This document shows, piece by piece, positions 25,097-37,666 of a DNA stretch of 64,000 nucleotides (the stretch's first letter is position 1; the number at the start of each line of letters is the position of its first letter). Location: the NCBI GenBank assembly GCA_002110485.1, contig MOWL01000088.1:1736001-1800000 (forward strand). Direction: 5' to 3'. The notes under the pieces were generated by a model that saw only the letters and a list, made by a program, of their open reading frames with translations, ran no database searches and had not been told where the DNA came from. The translations under genes and the position numbers were made by a program. The stretch is from Emergomyces orientalis (Eukaryota > Ascomycota > Eurotiomycetes > Onygenales > Ajellomycetaceae).

Positions 25097-26644
25097 CTAT
25101 TTTGCGAGCCCTACATATTTCGAACATTTCAGTCGATCTAGGTCATCAGAGTGACGAGGTAGCACTGCCACCCGTGGAGAACGGAGTTCGGGGGCTGACC
25201 TGTTTCTTGAATAGCTGCGCTCCTGCGACGAATTGCGTTGGCCATGCGCGTATTGATCTCGGCGGTTGGGGGGCTTATAGTATCTACGGTAAATGGAAGA
25301 ATTAGGGTATGTGGTGCCTTCGTAGTCTCCTAAACAACTAGTTAGAAATCATTTTGCGAGACCCCAAAAAGTGCAGAAGTTGTTTAGCAACCCACTTTGA
25401 GTGCTTCGCTCACGTTCCTCTGTGGAGTATACTCGATCGTCATACCGATATTGAGTATCGTGGGGAGGATAATAAGAACCTCCTGGCGGTTTTGTACGAG
25501 GCGGAGCACCCCCCCCGCCTGCGTCATTTTTGTAGTAGCCCCTAACACGACCACGTGGTTCTACCCTAGTCCTGGGTTTGGGTTCGTAAGTCCTTGAGTT
25601 ATCATCATAATAAGTTTGTGGAACACTTTCAGGAGCTGGCGGGAGTGGAAGTTGATAAATGGGGATCGCGGCGCGACCACCAGGAGGTTGGGATTGGACA
25701 TGCTGGACGTACTGATTTTGGCATGATTGAATATCTGGGTGGTATACAGAACCATGCGCGGAGCTCTGTCGTATAGGATACACTTGTTCGTTGATAAATG
25801 TGTTTCCTCCAGTTGTAGGTGTCCGTTGTCTAGGGACAGTTCCATCAGTGTCATCGGCAAAATGCACAGTACCACTCCTTGAGTCATATCTTCCCGTGCC
25901 AACAAGATTTGCGTCAGGCCTAACGGGCCGCACGTGCTTTCTAACAGGTACTTTCTCTGCCTCTTCATCGCTGCTATCGTATATTGCTTTGGCGCTCTTC
26001 TTCGTAGACAACTTTCGTCTCCCTCTTCCTCTGTTTTTATGTTTGCGACTCTTTGTTTTAACCGGGATGTCGCTTTCGCTGCTGCTGTCTAGACCACTCT
26101 CTTCACTAGTGCAATCGCTGCATCTCTTGCGCTCGCTGCAATCAATACATCTCCCACACTGGATGCAATCACGGCTGCTTCTGCGGCCCCTGAAATCACA
26201 GGGCCGACAGGGCATTGGGGAGAGCTGTAATCCATAGGCCCCAAGAGGATGGCATGGCACAACAACCACAAATCTACATTCCACCTTCTTCATTCCCCGC
26301 TCCGGAGCTGAATCGTCCTCTTCGTGTGGATCGAAGTTTGGCCTCATGCCGTTCGGGAAAGAGGCCAATGGATACTGTAGAGGATGCTGCTGTGGATGCG
26401 GGTATTGCTGAGACAGTTGGTACGGTGGTACTGATATCTGCTGGGATTCGGGTTCGGGTGGGGTTGCTGGTTCAAATCGGCTGTGATCTGGCATTTGATA
26501 TGGAATTTGTTTATGTGAGGCTGAACGGGTATTAAATAGAGCGTCTGCTAACAAAGCACCCGGAGTCTTGATTCTTCTTGGTCGACGGACAAACGCGGAT
26601 TTGCCTGAGGGTAACCTTTGCACGTAAAGGGCGCCTGGTTCCAT
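25097..26644 (-). CDS. Lineage-restricted hypothetical protein with a CxxC cluster
   Basis: Two exons (26644-25396, 25329-25097) give 493 aa; the 66-nt intron (GTGGGT donor, TTTAG acceptor) closes in phase 1 and replaces a short read-through end. The N-terminus is basic (VRRPRRIKTPGALLADALFN), followed by a Pro/Gln-rich stretch. At about residues 141-177 eight cysteines form four CxxC pairs (CRPC, CIQC, CIDC, CSDC type spacing), likely a small zinc-binding module. A nuclear-localisation-like KSRKHKNRGRGRRK and a Ser/Asp/Glu acidic stretch follow. The C-terminal 200 residues are Tyr/Pro/Arg-rich and probably disordered (RYDDRVYSTEERERS, IYRRYYKPPNRRD). No enzyme domain is seen. The family is not recognised; nucleic-acid or protein binding would be a guess. 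Confidence 0.72.
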
Positions 26645-28890
26645 GTAAGATGAGGATGAGGTACTACTACAGACATAAATAAACTAGCAAGTTAGAAAGG
26701 TTTCAGTACTCTCAGCATACCCGCTGAGGGATGGAAGGTGCCAGGTACGGACCAGGTCGGGGTACTTCCGACTGAGCTCTCGCTTGGGTCTTCTTGAATG
26801 TGCATAGTTTATGAGCTGGATTATCCCGATAATATTTTGATAAGTATGTAGAGAAGTTTCGGCGAGCGGCCAAATGGGGTCTGTTGGGGAGTAAATGGCG
26901 GGAAGATCAGAAACAATCAACAGATATCAACTCCCGGCGCTTCCCCCAGAGTAAGGAACGGGAAACTGCAATTGCCACGGTTTCAACGAGATAAGCGGCA
27001 CACGCTGGGGAAGTATCGACTCTGTTATGTCGACTTTCCTTTTCGCCTCGATATCTGAGGATCTCCGAGAAGATATGGGTAAAACTCAAAGCTGCCCTGA
27101 AACAGCAACTCTGGCAAAGAAAAAAACCAACACATGGTGAAATGGAAACGCCCATCGCATACATAATTATAGCTATCAGAGCGAAGTGTATATCTATGCT
27201 GGAAAGCTTGATGACACAAAGAGGCACCAGAAGCGCAAAAGTTGTAGGGGTTTCCAGCTAAGGACATTCGAACAGATATTGACAAAGAAGATGTAGGAAG
27301 AGAGACGGGAATGTCTCCTGAAAGGTAGCAAACAGCCAACAGGTAAGATATCCTTTCTCAAGATAGAAATGTGAAAGGGAACCCACAAAAGGTTCAATTT
27401 CTTCATAGAGCTAAGAAATGCTAAAGTTCTTCAGCGTTTGTTGCCTTTGAAACCAGCTCTCCATTGTTCCTGGATGGAGCGACATGGCCGAGGACGGACA
27501 CCTGCATCATCTAGACTCGGGAGGCAAGTAACAAGCAGATGCTGAGATCGTTCTTTGATCGAAGCCTCTTTATGCTCATACAATTTCTTGGCCTGGTGGG
27601 TTCGGGAGATGGCGAAAGCAGTATTTGACATGCATAGTTGCTTGGCTTGGCTTTGAGCTTGTTGAGAGTTGGGTTTCTTTGGTGGTGTTTGCAAACCCCA
27701 AAGAATGAAACTGTGTAAAAATAGTAATAAAATTGGATAAGTTACTCCTGCACATGTGGAGGCTAAATTACAACTATGACTGCTACTTGCTCGACAGGTT
27801 TTATATCTATTGGGCATGTTTGAAGGCCAGTATTTATACGAGGTGGATGATCAACATGAACACACATGCGAACTTATGAGAAACAAAAGGGCTTTACATT
27901 GGGAGCAGTGTATTGGAATTTTACATCTCAATCTCTCTATAGTTTCTTCAACTTCCCACTCCATAGAGTTGAAACCGCCTCAAATGTTATTTGTGAGATA
28001 CATCTGCTCTATACAGAGGCTCTTGCACATCAACATGATACAGAGAGTTTTCCCGAAGTTTGATAATCTATCTCTTTTCTCGGATATCATATCTCTTTCT
28101 TAATTCAGCTCAGGTTTAATCATGCTGCTTTCTTATAAATTTCAACGTCGCTCACATGTATCTTGGATAGACAGTGTATCTATTACTGAATTCCGAAAGT
28201 AAGCCACCTGCATATGTTTCGTGGGCAAGAGGCCTCAACATGGCGGAAACGTGGGCGAAGGACTGTAGAGTAGATAGACTGCCTGACGCTCTGCTTTGGT
28301 GACTGAATTGATATCAAAAAAATGGGCAGCTAAGGTGTGGACATGTCCCGTCAAGCTTGTTACACATTGACACTGATGAATGTAGTAGGGCTGTTAGGTA
28401 TGATTCCTCTCTCGCGTCGGAAATCTTCCCACCTCTAACCTCTCAACAGATACCCACACGCCTGCTATCATTGTCTATCCACTGTGTCGTGCGGTCATCA
28501 GGGGAGGACATAAAAGATGTCTGCAAACCCACACCCGCGAAGCCGGATACTCCCCTGCTCTGAATTATCGCTCACCACCAAGAAATTCCGCCGGGTACGC
28601 CCTCAAATAAGAAAACTTGCTCGCCCTCTTCAAGTGCTTTGCATCCTGTTCACCATATAAAATCAGCATCCCAACCTCCTCTCAACAAAAACCTTCGAAG
28701 CACTGACACACTTCGCCTATCGCTCCAGCCTTTCGCTTGTCTGGACATTCTCCGTCTTCCCTTGCCATCTCCACTTCACTACGAACAAGTTTTCACATCC
28801 CACCCTCGGGGGCCATCGCATCTCCCATCATCCGTTGAAGTTTTAGTGAGGTTTATTTGTTGGTGGAGATTATCTTTTGCCAAGTTGGCA
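26645..28890. other. Divergent intergenic region
   Basis: Upstream region of the CxxC gene (-) and of the small 28891-29403 gene (+). It contains a 128-codon reverse frame at 27431-27817, listed separately as doubtful. CT-rich sequence at about 28640-28800 resembles a fungal core promoter and leader for the gene that follows. No tRNA-like cloverleaf was noticed. Confidence 0.5.
27431..27817 (-). CDS. Doubtful 128-codon open frame
   Basis: The longest ATG-initiated frame in this spacer. The C-terminal two thirds are hydrophilic and could form a helix (EHKEASIKERSQHLLV, CRSIQEQWRAGFKG), but no homology is recognised and the N-terminal part (HSCNLASTCAGVTYPILLL) overlaps intron-like AT-rich sequence. 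It could equally be a chance frame. Confidence 0.2.
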   Translation of the reverse strand: MPNRYKTCRASSSHSCNLASTCAGVTYPILLLFLHSFILWGLQTPPKKPNSQQAQSQAKQLCMSNTAFAISRTHQAKKLYEHKEASIKERSQHLLVTCLPSLDDAGVRPRPCRSIQEQWRAGFKGNKR

Positions 28891-29403
28891 ATGGATATTT
28901 TGTATTTGGAAATGCTTTTCCGGTCAGCCAAATTCATGGTATCTTTTTGCTTGTAAATTTTCCCCCCTTTATTTCTCAGGCAGCTGATTTAGGTAGGGAT
29001 GTGGTGGTAGACCTGAACATATTGTTTGCCAAGATGGATTCGAGTGATTGGAGTTTCAAGTCGAGGGGAGTTAACTGGTGCTCGGTGAAGTTACCCAATA
29101 AGCGCGCTTATTCAAAGGCGTTCGATGCTCTTCTGCAGACTCCAGGGCTGGAGGGGTTAGTTTTGAGTCCCTTTTCTCGTTGTTTGTTCCGAGGAGACCT
29201 TGCTGATGTGTTTGTATAGTGTCTCGTTTCGTGTTATGGATGGTGGAGGGGTGCAGGTTCGAAGCTGGATGAGCGGTGTTCGGTTACTTGACACAAGCGG
29301 CAAGCCGTGTGGGTTTCAGATGCTTGATGGGTGGCCGTCAGGTTTGGATTCGTCAGCATTTTGCGGATTGACCAGTCAATTAGATCAGCTAAGCTTGCAT
29401 TAA
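28891..29403 (+). CDS. Possible small three-exon gene, 135 aa, unknown function
   Basis: Exons 28891-28938, 28980-29155 and 29220-29403 join in frame: MDILYLEMLFRSAKFM / AADLGRDVVVDLNILFAKMD ... LLQTPGLEG / VSFRVMDGGGVQVRSWMSG ... SQLDQLSLH. Both introns have plausible signals (GTATCT...TTTCTCAG, 41 nt; GTTAGT...TATAG, 64 nt), and phase closes at both junctions. A CT-rich leader precedes the first ATG. No signal peptide, domain or family is recognised. The first intron is short, so translation may instead begin at the internal ATG at 29034, giving 101 aa. Moderate composition and closure are the only support. Confidence 0.38.
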
Positions 29404-30120
29404 TTAATTAGTTAGTTAACCACCAAGTGTTAGTGGGTTAGTTATTTAGATATCGAGCATCATGAAAATACAAATCTATAGAAAAAATCTACAGAACTGG
29501 GAGAAAATATGTGATTTTTAAATAAATTTTTTAAATTTTTATATGAAGATAAATTATACATATCATATTTTGATAGTAATCAGCTGATCAATCGGTTAAC
29601 TGGCAGTTTAGAATATTCTTACAAAATAAAAAAGCATGGTTGATCTGCAATTTATTGATATCATCTTTACTCCGTAAGAAATGGGTTAACTTAACTAGTT
29701 AGTTACGTTGCATACATAAGCGCGAGGAGCCGCCGAGCGACAGGCACAAGCACTGAGTGTTAGGTATTTGGCCAGTCGAAAAAGGGACAAGTAGCTTCCA
29801 AAGGTAGATATTTATTATTATTAACTTCTTCAGCAGTTAGCTAGCGTGTGATTTCTGGTCTTCTTTTTATCGAGAGTAAAATATATTTCTGCCAGTTTTA
29901 CCCTTGACCCTGTCACCATATCAACCCTCTTCCTACCTAGCGAGGCCACCCACTTCATACCCTGGCCCTGAATGGCATTTCAAAGCGTGCCCCTGTATCT
30001 ATATACCAGCCCGATACCTTCTTTTTCTTTTCTCTTTTTTTTTTTTCTATTTAAAGAAGAAGGAAGGAAGGAAGCAAGAAGAATGTGGAATTACCCCATT
30101 CCCATAAATCATCTAATTTA
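29404..30120. other. AT-rich convergent spacer
   Basis: 3' flank between the small gene (+) and the DUF7918 gene (-). Contains TTAGTTAG/TTAATTAA-type short repeats at 29400-29450 and a T-rich run near 30030-30045. No coding signal. Confidence 0.6.
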
Positions 30121-32965
30121 TTACCAGACGGTGCTCTCTCCATTCGTTTCCCCTGAATCCCAGCCCCCAGGTCCATTCCCAGTTCCCCCGTTGCCTCCAC
30201 TAGAAGCATCATTTGTCGTCGGTATGCCACAACTTGCCCGTGAATTGTTATTATTTTCATTAGTGCTATTGGAACTGTTATCGTTACTCCGATTCATCCG
30301 AGATAGCTCTCCACTCCCTCCTCCATTGCCCCCATTGCTACGTTGCGATTCCTGTCCCAGCTTGGAGTTTAGGGAAGGGTGAAGCCCGTCGTTGGATTGT
30401 GTATTCGCATTACTATCGCTGGACCCATTTTGTTGCCCATGGTGGCGCACGGGAGGACAGGGCGGGCTCCTTGCAATGAAGCTAGGCTGATTTCCGTTAC
30501 TGAAATTTCGAGAGCTATTATTCATATTTGAACTATCCAAGGGTGCCATCCGTTGATTTGGTGATTGGGGCTGTGCGAAAAGGGCCGGTGGTGAGGTTCT
30601 GGGGCTGCGATTGTTGTTCAGGTCGGATTTTGAGAGGAGGGCCTTGGGATGTGGTTAGTTTGTTGACACTGGCTGATTGACTCACTGAAGAGTATGATAT
30701 AAATAAAGCAAATATCAAATAGCTCACCTGTGCATGAAGTAGTTGGTTTACAATTTCAACTCGTGGTAGCGCTTCCAGTTTTCTTCTCTCCTCGTCAATA
30801 TCCGAGGAGACCGTTACATGGAATTTGTTTTGAATCACATCTATGCAGCTGCTCAGTGAGCCGATCAGGTTTGATATCACAATTGGAGACTTACCCCCCG
30901 TCCGGTATTTAAAAACAAACTCCGCATATGGCTTTTCCATAGTATCTAGGTACTCAGGGGTCCTGATCCTGTGTATGTATTTTGCCTGTCGCCCCAATTG
31001 AACCTGGTGGGTGAGGGATTCCGCACGAGCCACTGACTCAGGAACCGTATATAACGGAGGCTCATCCCTTACCGGTTCCGAATACATTGGAGACACAAAA
31101 ACTGGTTGATATGAGCCCCAAGATTGGCTAAAATCGCGGACCTGCCGCATCGGGGGTTCTTTGGGTTGGTTGGGCGATGCTGTAAATGGCTGAACATTGG
31201 GACAATTCGAGCCTGAGCTTTGATGATTATCATCACTGGCATTCCAATTTCCCTGTAGTGAATTTTCATTATTAGTATTCGCGGCCGGATTACTCTCAAG
31301 CCATGGGTGAGGGGTAGCTTCGCCATCCACACCACACCGGTCCTGTTGTTGATTCCCATTATCTTCCCAGCTATTATTCTGATCTGAAGTATCCCAATCT
31401 TTCGAATCCTGGTTGTTACAGTTCCCCTCCGATCTAGAGTCTTCGCCTTGTGGGTTCGAATCTGCTTGAAGTTGCTCTTGCTTATCTTTGCCTCGGGACT
31501 TTCTCCTACTCTTTCTTGACTTCTTTTTCCCGTTGTCTGCGCCACTAGCGGTTTCTCCAGAGTTGTGATCTTGCCAGCCGCAACTTGGACTCTCGGGAAC
31601 CCGTTTGCCGTCAGAAATCACGTAGTAACCATTATTGTTTGATTTTGGGCATTTTTCAATCCTATCATTGGGAGAAGGGCCGTCTTTAAATTGCTGAGGG
31701 TTAATATTCAATACAATGGGAGGCACAAATAATCGACTGTCACCTTGCGGTTCCCCATGGAAATTGTTGCTCGTCGGGTTTTTTCTGCTTGAAGATGTGA
31801 GTTCGTGTGTATGCCCACTCTGAGCGAAGATTGGATGAGAATTATTTTCATAAACGTTAAACGGCAAGTCCGATTGAGGATTGTGGGAACCAGCCTGATA
31901 ATGTGCGTTTTGAGCTCTCGAGTGCGCCCTACGGCATTGGGGAATATCTGGCGCATCTATTATGGTTTCTCGACGGATATGGTCTACATGGCAATGTGGC
32001 ACAATCACTGGCTGTTTCTGAGCGTGCCAAGTATGCCGACATCCCCCACCATTTGGGCCTGGGGTATTCCCAAAAGGTCTTGGGTGGGAATCGCCTTGAG
32101 GGAGGTGGCACGAAGGGCAGCAATGCGGGTAGGGCTGCTGATGTGGTGGACCCTGGACATAACAGCCACTGTCGTAAGGTCCATCAAACAAACCTCCAAA
32201 AGCTCCCCAAACTTCGCCATTTCCTTCATGGAATCGACCGTTATGGTATTCGTAAACCAACGACTCGTCACTTGAGATCGAATCATCATCTATGTGAACC
32301 TATCCGTTAGAAACAAGTACGTTGAAAAGCGGAGGATTACGCAGTACCTTCACCTTCGGAACCAGGTGCCATTCCAGATTCTGGGGTGCGTGCACCGTCT
32401 GATATATCATCATCTCTAGCATACTTTGCCCTTGAGTTCGCCGCGCAGCGAAGAACGATAATCTGTATGGTACCCAATCTTTCAAAGTGCTTCACAATAT
32501 CAGGGCTGTCTCCGGTAGATTTGACTGTAGAACAGTCCAATTAGTAACTCACTATCAACGCTGCACAGAATCTGCGTGGTATATACCCTTTGACATACCC
32601 AGTTGAAACCGCTCAAATCTCCAAGGGCTCCCAATCCAGCTACCATCAGGCAGCCGTTCCTCCCTCTGGCGGACTCTAAAGCTAATATCTCTAAATTTCT
32701 TGGTCGCGTCTGATGGCCTGACCATGGGCCGCAGGTCATCTCTGTTTCGATTGCATTGGTACACTCCATCCATGAACACATACATGGCTAACCCTGGTGC
32801 AATGTAGCCGTTCGATCTCAAATTGACTGAAAAGGGAGTTGATGAGTTGGGAATTGCTATATAGCTCTCCACGTACCCGTCACCATAGGTGGCGCCGTAT
32901 TCCTTGAACGGAACATTTGAGCCGGCCCATTCTATCTGACAGGAGAGCTGCTTTAGTGTGGGCAT
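30121..32965 (-). CDS. DUF7918 domain protein with long disordered tail
   Basis: Four exons (32965-32599, 32524-32348, 32289-30728, 30642-30121) give 875 aa. The N-terminal 170 residues carry the DUF7918 pattern: LSCQIEWAGSNVPFKEYGAT, YGDGYVESYIAIPN, YIAPGLAMYVFMDGVYQCNR and RVRQREERLPDGSWIG, then FERLGTIQIIVLRCA. The rest is low complexity, rich in His, Asn, Ser, Gln and Pro, with a basic KKKSRKSRRKSRGK stretch near 410 and another ordered segment (EYLDTMEKPYAEFVFKYR, EERRKLEALPRVEIVNQL) before the last intron. The last acceptor is CCCAAG rather than CAG/TAG, chosen because it lies 11 nt after a CTAAC branch site and opens the frame NNNRSPRTSPPALFAQP; reading through instead ends at TAG (30541-30539). 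Function of DUF7918 proteins is unknown. The frame upstream of 32965 begins at TTG. Confidence 0.8.
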
Positions 32966-35900
32966 TGTCAGATGACCTCCTAAAGGTGACAAAGGAGGTG
33001 AGGCAGGTTAAATGCCAGGACAAATTTGTGTGAAATAGAGGTGGGAGCGAAGAGTCCACTGTAGGAGTGAATGAGATGGGTGCTGGATGGCGGGAAGTTG
33101 AAGATTGCCTATTCTGGCATGGCAACCACATCCATCCATTACCCCCTTCATTTTGTGCTGAGTGAAACATACAGCGAAGGCCTTATGCGTTCCTCATGGA
33201 ATAGCCAGAATGACTCTTCCAAAAGTGATCATATTCACCTCTTTAACATAATTCATATCATAGCTATCTAAGCAATTAGTAGATACTATTGTATCCCCAG
33301 CCGAACTAAACATCCAAATAAAGTGGAAGACATGACCTTAACTGGGGAATTAACAGAAGGTGTCAGGCCGGACGAGCTGAAAAAAGTAGAATGAAAATAT
33401 ATTCATTCGTAGGAGCCATTAATGCTTTATTCATCAAAGGATACCATCATTCGTACATGTAATATCGAAGACTTACGATATATCTGGAAAAATACGGGAA
33501 CGATGTATTGGAAATATACCCCTGGGCGTACAATATAGCCCCGACCAAAAGTATTGGATCCTGCATAATGAGAACCGTTATACACTTTTGACATGACTAG
33601 GTAAGTGGCCATTGAATTGGCGGAGAGGAAATAGTTTCGTTCCTCTCGCCGATACCTCCTGCGGGGATCAAACAGATATGCTTAATATACGTTCCCCCGA
33701 GAATAAAAATCCCACCCAAACCTGATTTCTTTGATAACTGAGCTAAAGATGGAGAATTCTCAGAAGAGGAAAGCTTGGCAAGTCAACCAATCGCCTCAAC
33801 AAGGAAAAGAGCGGCCTGTTCAAATTTTGCACACGCCTCACCCACGCGTATGATTTTCGGGACAAGTAACACCGAGATGCATGATGCATGGCGGGATTGT
33901 CCAACCACGTCAGATTTGATATCTTTGGGGGTTGACCAGCCTCTTCCATATGGCCGAAGGGTAGCGATATGCATGACAACCTTCTACGTAACAGGTCCGC
34001 ACGGACAGATACGATCTTCTGCACGACATGAGTGGCTCATTAACCAGGAAATATAGCTCGAGCTGGGCGGAATGACAGCTTTGGAGCTGCGGTGAGGCGA
34101 CCCTGCATCCTAAATTTCTTGGATAACTTATGCGTCTCAGGGTAGCTGTGATATGTAGCTTAGGTAGCCAACAGGAGGAATTCCTCGAGACAAAAATCCG
34201 GGGTAGCAAGCTCAAGATCAAAGGTGATGAAGCTATCCTTACCTCTTTGTCTTTTTCGGTGAGGTGGGTTCAGGTGAGCAATTGGCCCACTGCGAAAGCT
34301 GGTTTCTACCCAAGGGGCGGTTAGATTCGCAAAAAAAAGTCACGATACAGATCACTCCCTCTTATTCGCGGCGGAATTAATTGGACAAACGTCATATGTA
34401 TTAATTACCAGTTCGCATGTACCAGTCGTAAAAGAGAAAATAGAGAAAAAGTGAAAAAGAAAAAAGTGAAAAGTGAAAAAAAAGATGAAAAAGTTACACA
34501 AAAGCAATAATAAGGAGGAACGATACTTGTTGTCGCGCGACGGTCGGAGTTGGTTGGGCCACGGTCGGCTTTTCGGGCCGCATTTCCCATTCTCCCCGTT
34601 TCTCCTCAGCTCTCAGGCGCTCACCCTCAAGTCGGCAGAGTAGCCCAGCCAGTCAGAAGTTTCTGGAATAAGGTTCTGCACAAATATGGCACTGGAAGAC
34701 ATATCAATTCTTTGGAGAAGCCTTCCCTTTGTTTATTTCACATGTCAAAAATCCATGAGGCACACAGCACGACCTCCCTCGAACCAATCAATCATACATT
34801 TAAATATGGCCTGGGAGCTCGTATATGAAAACATTTAGGGGAAACTTTCCTAAAATGTTTACAGATTGCTTGCTAAACCAGGTTATGTCAATCCGCATTG
34901 CTCTGCCAACGTACAGCACGTATACTCTCACCGACGTTGTCTTCCACAGTGCTTACTTTTGCATCAACTAGGATGCCTTTGTGGGTTACCTGGCATATGC
35001 AGCTCCTATTTGCATCACAAACCTCTTCCTAATCTATGCGGACTGGGGAAATGAATACTGTTTGTACGGCTATATGCGACTCCATTATTTCAAATTTGGC
35101 CTTCTTGACATGCAAACAACCCATCAATACTCATGAGCCATCCTTACCTGGGAACGAACCCTACCCCCTTCTTTCAGCTCGTGTGGCCCTTCCTTAGCCA
35201 TCGAATTTGCTTGTATCACTCTCTTCGAGGCGAAAAAATGCGTCAATACACCATCTTGCCCACCAATGGGCGCTAACACTCGAAAACTTGATATGATGCC
35301 TATGTTGCGTATGCGAAAACTAATAGTTGTTTCAAGTTGCAGCCATTGTTGCAAGGAAGACCCTGGCCCTAGCGGTGGCAGCGTGGTTCACGTCCTGGTT
35401 CGAATTCCAAAGATCGCAAAAGAAATGTCGAATCTGGTGAGCCTCAGCCGGGTAAACACATCATAGCGCAGATCAACAGCTGAGCATCTGCAGGGGCTTT
35501 CAATAAATGGCTCATCCAATACTATATTATTTAAGTACTGTGAGACTTTTAACCACTTCGCCAAAAAGGACGCCCTTATTGGAGACTAATAATAAGGGAC
35601 TCTCGGCGGTTGATTCATGGCGGGTTGACGGGTCTAATAAGTCCGCTAATATTTCATTATTCTTCACCAGCGTTCGTGGGGGTAGCTTTAGGAAAGAAGC
35701 GCTAGTCTTCTTTGGGCTTCGATCTTTGCAATAGATGATCATCATCCTACCCTTGAAACCAACCGCAGCCTTGCACATCACAAACTCAGCAAGCTAGCTG
35801 GGATTATGGAAGCCCGCTAGAAACACCCCTAACCCTGCAATTGGCAGCTGTCAGCCAATTAACAATCACGGCTGTGTCTGCCGACACAGATGACCTCAGG

Positions 35901-37666
35901 CGCCAAGGCAATTTTACCCAGCACTTCAGGTGCCTTCTGCCCCCTTCCAAGAGTCCAAGTCAAACAAATAATAGCGTGCCATTCGCTGTTTATCAGCCCG
36001 CCTTCCGAATTCTCTCGAAGGCATTTTCTAGTGCGGCTTTTATGGAAATGGTTCCGGCAGGTTTCTCACCGAAGAAGTTAGGGAATGTGGCTGTTCCCTT
36101 GGAAAAGAGACTGCTGAGGCTGAAGTAATAATGTAAGTACAGAAAAAGGTACTGTACATACAAGCACAATACTTACACAGATGTAGCTGCTTTTGCTGTG
36201 TATGTTTCTGGCGATGTCGTTTCCTCGCCCTTAGTGTCAATGGGCGGACATGCTACCCCAAATTTGACACACTTACAGCATAGTTAATACTGTCAATTAG
36301 TTTCTCAGTGTGCCGTGTTTGAGGTATTTGTTTTTCCTGCTATTTTCCAGGTTCTGGACAGCGGCATCTTGTTCACATTTGTCTTGACAATAAATATCTC
36401 ATTTCAGACAATGCACGAGCTTTGGACCAGCGGTACAGTTTACACATGTAGTATGCCGCCGTACGAAACGTCCAATGTATGTATTCATCCCCGATCCGGT
36501 TTACTAAATCATTTTCAAGTTGACTTTGTGATTTGTTATTCGATCCCGATTAGATGGATATGGTCAAATCGCTGTCACCCCGATTGATTAAAAATAAAAA
36601 TAAAAATAAACCCCACGCTGCATGAAGGCGAACCATTTGCAGCCAACCCGGGCTTCCAAGACCGTCCCTTGTCTTTTTATCTCCTCCTGATAGAAAATCC
36701 TGGGCTAAAAAATCCGAACCCCTCCAATCTGGTAATGGTGAACGGGGCGACTCCAATACGAACTTGGCTGTTGATTTCTTTTCCCAAGATATCCGTCTGC
36801 GGGCACCAGATCTAATACGGCATAGCCCTTCTGTCGGAATATGCTAACAAATCAATTTTGAGGCGGCTCAGTAGAGGATGTCCCAGACTCTGCGAGGAAG
36901 GTATGGCATGCTAGGGAAACGCTAATAATTCATTGTCTAGGGATGAGCACAATCGGCCAATACCAGCATCTTTTTCTAAAGATGAGGCAGATGCGAGCTC
37001 GGAATAGTATTGATAGTGTGGCAAAAGTGACCAGAAAGGACCCTGGATAAGCGACCAGGACAATACATAAAGCTAACCTCCAAACGTCTTTACGCTAACG
37101 TGCAGATATGGTGACCCGTGGTTCATACCCCAGACTTTGCTGCCCGAATCCAAATCCCCCCCGAATTCAAGGACTATGCCTTATGCTCCCGATCGAGAGA
37201 GACTAAGCCCCCCGAAAACTGAGTACAAATATGAGCTCTTTCCCTACAGCAAAAACACTTGAGGTTCGTTTCTTTCGACTAACCATTAAATTAACGAAGG
37301 AAAATCCGTGGCTTTCCTTTACTTTCCCTCACTTTCCAGCTAATCCTTATCTGATTTTGAGCCCCTCAGTGTGCCCGATACATATTTTAATATCAAGCTT
37401 CAATCTATACTCTTTTGCTTTCTATATTTCGATACCTGACTGCCACCGAGGTCAAGGTCGTTCATATACGTCTAACCTTATTTCCAAACTTCTGATTTTA
37501 TCCTTTTCCTTACTTCTTACTATTTTGATATCCAACCTCCACCACTTTAACATTAGCACAAAGTGGCCCATCCCTTGGTAGTTTTAACTCTACACAAACA
37601 ATACCAAATATCTACTTTATCCATTTTATCCCTGACCTCTTGCTCCGTCTCCTCACCTTCATCAAG
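32966..37666. other. Long gene-poor divergent spacer (4.7 kb)
   Basis: Upstream DNA of the DUF7918 gene (-) and of the 240-aa protein gene (+). Many short frames on both strands overlap one another. None has a motif I recognise, and several begin at GTG or TTG. A protein-like frame with one internal stop occurs at 34878-35136 (see rejected items). The last 450 bases before 37667 are CT-rich and resemble a long leader. No tRNA or repeat element identified. Confidence 0.5.

Noticed and set aside
34878..35136. Plus-strand frame with DVVFHSAYFCIN, stop, DAFVGYLAYAAPICITNL
   Set aside because: It reads as protein but contains an in-frame TAG at about 34970, has no recognised family and no intron that removes the stop; insufficient to call a pseudogene.
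35390..35415. GGTTCGAATTCC resembling a tRNA B box
   Set aside because: No matching A box or acceptor stem could be paired around it, so no tRNA is called. No other tRNA or rRNA was seen.
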